This document shows, in pieces, positions 62,092 through 64,000 of a stretch of 64,000 bases of DNA (positions within the stretch are counted from its first letter, which is position 1; each line of letters opens with the position of its first letter). Source of the DNA: Streptomyces ferrugineus (GTDB lineage: Bacteria > Actinomycetota > Actinomycetes > Streptomycetales > Streptomycetaceae); the NCBI RefSeq assembly GCF_015160855.1, contig NZ_CP063373.1:496001-560000 (forward strand). Reading direction: 5' to 3'. The position numbers were made by a program, and so were the translations under genes. The notes beneath the pieces are model-generated. The model worked only from the letters and a program-made list of their open reading frames with translations. It made no database searches and was not told the origin of the DNA.

Positions 62092-63744
62092 GTGAACTTC
62101 ACGCGCTGGAGCGCCCGGCTCCCCGGAACGCAGCGCCGCGCCGCAGCGCGGACCGAGACCACGGCGGCCGCCACCCAGGACCGCCGAGGGGAGAGCCCCA
62201 ACTCCGTCCCCGCAGCCCGCGTAGAACAACTCACCGACGAGGCGGGACCGATCCCCGCCGTGGACGAACTGCCGGTCCGCGAGGTCCTCGGCCGGGTCCC
62301 GGCCCTGGTCGCCCTCGTCCACGGCACCGACCACCGCCTCGCCTACATCAACGACGCCTACGCGACGGCGTTCGGCGTACGCCCCCCGGGCGAACCCGCG
62401 CGCGAGGCCCTCCCCGAACTGGCCGAACTGGGCCTGCTCCCCCTCCTCGACCAGGTCCTGCGCAGCGGCAGGCCCCGCACCCTGAAGTCCCGCAAGGCCC
62501 TCGACGGCCGCTCCTACACGTTCACCTGCACCCCCGTGACCGACGGCGACGGCGGCGTCCTCATCTTCGCCACCGACGTCACCGACCACGCCGAAGCCGC
62601 CGAGCGCCTGCGCGCCAGCGAACGCCGCCAGCGCGAAACGGCCGTCACCCTCCAACGCTCCCTCCTCCCCCAGGAGCTCGAAGAACCCGACGACCTGCGC
62701 ATCGCCGCCACCTACCACCCCGGCGGCACCGAGGCCGCGGTCGGCGGCGACTGGTACGACGTGATCACCCTGGGCGGCGGTCGCACGGCCCTGGTGATCG
62801 GCGACGTCATGGGCAGAGGAGTGCGAGCAGCGGCCGTCATGGGCCAACTGCGCACGGCGGTCAGGGCCTACGCCCGCCTGGACCTCCCCCCGCACGAGGT
62901 GTTGCAGCTCCTGGACGGCCTGGCCACGGAAATCGACGCCAACCAGATCGCCACCTGCGTCTACGCCGTCCACGACCCGAACGAGGGCAGTCTGGTGTAC
63001 GCCTCGGCCGGCCACCTCCCGATCCTGGTCCGCGACGAGCACGGCGAGGTCCACCGTGCCGACGAACCCACCGGCCCGCCGCTGGGCACCGGCGGCTGGA
63101 TGCACGCCTCCGGCTCCATCGCCCTCGCCCCCGGCTCCACGGCGGTCCTCTACACCGACGGCCTGGTCGAACGCCGCGACGAGGACCTGGACGAGGGAAT
63201 CGCCTCCCTCGAACGCGCCCTCGCCGGCGCCACCGGCACCCCCCAGGTCATCTGCGACCGCCTGGTCCGCTCCGCGGGCGTCACCGCCGACCACGACGAC
63301 GACGTGGCGGTCCTGGTCCTCCAGCACCCCGCCCGCACCGGCCCCGACAGCGACCTCTTCCGCAACGCGGCCCTGGAACTCCTGGGCGGCGTGGAGGCGG
63401 CGCCACGCGCGCGAGCCTTCGCCTCCGGAGTCCTGACGAGCTGGCGCTTCCCCACCGACCTCCACGACCTGGGCGTACTGGCCGCCAGCGAACTGGTCGC
63501 CAACTCCCTCCAGCACGGCACCCCACCCATGCGCCTGCGCCTGCGCCGCACCGACCGCCGCCTGATCGTCGAGGTCACCGACGGAGACGACCACCTTCCC
63601 CGCCGCCGCAGAGCCGAACCGGCCGACGAATCGGGCCGAGGCATCGCCATCGTCGCCACCATCGCCTCTTCATGGGGCTCCCGCAGAACCCCGGGCGGCG
63701 GCAAGGCGGTGTGGTGCGAGTTCGCGTTGCCACGGGGCGCGTGA
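62092..63744 (+). CDS. PAS-SpoIIE phosphatase-HATPase regulator
   Basis: 550 residues with three modules: a PAS domain (about 60-165, LAYINDAYATAFGVRPP and YTFTCTPVTDGDGGVLIFAT), a PPM/SpoIIE phosphatase (about 180-420, AAVGGDWYDVITLGGGRTAL, VIGDVMGRGVRAAAVMGQLR, VLYTDGLVERRDEDLDEGI, HDDDVAVLVLQ) and a C-terminal GHKL/HATPase_c kinase-like domain (about 440-545, GVLAASELVANSLQHGTPP, GRGIAIVATIASSWGS). It combines phosphatase and serine-kinase-type modules of sigma-B-like partner switching. GTG at 62092 follows AAGGATTC. Upstream 196 bp separates it from ndh. Confidence 0.9.
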   Translation: MNFTRWSARLPGTQRRAAARTETTAAATQDRRGESPNSVPAARVEQLTDEAGPIPAVDELPVREVLGRVPALVALVHGTDHRLAYINDAYATAFGVRPPGEPAREALPELAELGLLPLLDQVLRSGRPRTLKSRKALDGRSYTFTCTPVTDGDGGVLIFATDVTDHAEAAERLRASERRQRETAVTLQRSLLPQELEEPDDLRIAATYHPGGTEAAVGGDWYDVITLGGGRTALVIGDVMGRGVRAAAVMGQLRTAVRAYARLDLPPHEVLQLLDGLATEIDANQIATCVYAVHDPNEGSLVYASAGHLPILVRDEHGEVHRADEPTGPPLGTGGWMHASGSIALAPGSTAVLYTDGLVERRDEDLDEGIASLERALAGATGTPQVICDRLVRSAGVTADHDDDVAVLVLQHPARTGPDSDLFRNAALELLGGVEAAPRARAFASGVLTSWRFPTDLHDLGVLAASELVANSLQHGTPPMRLRLRRTDRRLIVEVTDGDDHLPRRRRAEPADESGRGIAIVATIASSWGSRRTPGGGKAVWCEFALPRGA

Positions 63745-63751
63745 CCCGGGC

Positions 63752-64000
63752 TCACGCGGTGGACGAGGCCCCGGGGACGCGGGCCGGAGAGGCGGAGCCC
63801 TGCGCCACCACCCGACTCTTCGCCAACCACGGCTGATCCTGCACCGCGCTGAGCTGACGCCCCAGCCTCAGCGCCAGCCACGTGATCCCCAACGAGAACA
63901 CCAAGAACGTCACGACATACGGCCCATGCAGCGACGCCCCCATGGGCCCACCCACCGCGGGCCCGACCGCCAACGCAAGCTGCTTCACCAGGGCGAACGC
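63752..64000 (-). CDS. MFS transporter, C-terminal end only
   Basis: Only the last about 82 residues are in the window, running in from the right edge: KQLALAVGPAVGGPMGASLHG, YVVTFLVFSLGITWLALRLG (last helix) and a polar tail ending GASSTA. The style is that of a 12-helix MFS efflux protein. It ends 7 bp after the converging phosphatase gene. The start lies outside the window. Confidence 0.7.
   Translation of the reverse strand, partial: AFALVKQLALAVGPAVGGPMGASLHGPYVVTFLVFSLGITWLALRLGRQLSAVQDQPWLAKSRVVAQGSASPARVPGASSTA

Overview
The window is Streptomyces (or very close actinobacterial) chromosome: very high G+C, GTG starts, AfsR-type and SpoIIE-type regulators, a c-di-AMP riboswitch before an M23 peptidase, and an atrA/ndh pair. 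The conserved backbone is hrpA, a tRNA cluster, a DEAD-box helicase, tRNA-Lys, an S8 peptidase, riboflavin genes, initiator tRNA-Met, an M23 peptidase, PrsW, trmB, lhgO, a sporulation-associated regulator, an AsnB-like gene, a sigma/anti-sigma fusion, atrA, ndh and a PAS-SpoIIE phosphatase. As far as I remember this resembles the order around SCO4092-SCO4121 of S. coelicolor; I could not check it.

Layout. 1-8.4 kb: backbone (hrpA, tRNA-Phe/Asp/Glu, metallophosphoesterase, minimal zincin, lipoprotein, DEAD-box helicase). 8.45-23.8 kb: tRNA-Lys(UUU) and a stacked genomic island. The 3' part of this tRNA occurs again at 15251-15295 and 23779-23823. Each copy is followed by the 3' tail of an integrase-like reading frame whose stop codon lies in the tRNA-derived core. 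The first segment (about 6.8 kb) carries redox enzymes (NmrA-like, azoreductase, DsbA-like, aldo/keto reductase, SDR) with HxlR and TetR regulators. The second (about 8.5 kb) carries FAH-family hydrolase, DHA2-type exporter, metallo-beta-lactamase-fold enzyme and TetR regulator, and many broken genes (integrase, aldo/keto reductase, HxlR copy, CoA-transferase, IS21 transposase).

23.9-30.4 kb: a tightly overlapping six-gene minus-strand operon (radical SAM enzyme, APH-like kinase, two GNAT/Fem-fold transferases, MFS exporter, HAD phosphatase). It looks like a compact, possibly undescribed small-molecule pathway with export and phosphorylation/dephosphorylation steps, and may be a third island segment. 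30.9-49.5 kb: backbone, including a MarR-controlled ribA / inverted RibD-like pair, a c-di-AMP riboswitch, and a dispersed G+C-rich repeat as inverted copies at 36.8 and 43.7 kb with a degenerate array beside the second.

49.5-57.1 kb: accessory DNA: a small secreted-protein gene with a broken signal-peptide region, an ABC exporter with two membrane proteins, an IS4-type remnant and a large AfsR/SARP-type regulator. 57.1-64 kb: backbone again: a membrane-spanning sigma/anti-sigma/carbohydrate-binding fusion, AtrA-like TetR regulator, type II NADH dehydrogenase, PAS-SpoIIE-HATPase phosphatase and the end of an MFS gene.

Small regulators sit divergently beside the genes they probably control, and three intergenic regions hold perfect or near-perfect palindromes that are good operator candidates (13697-13725, 22169-22198, 34976-34997).
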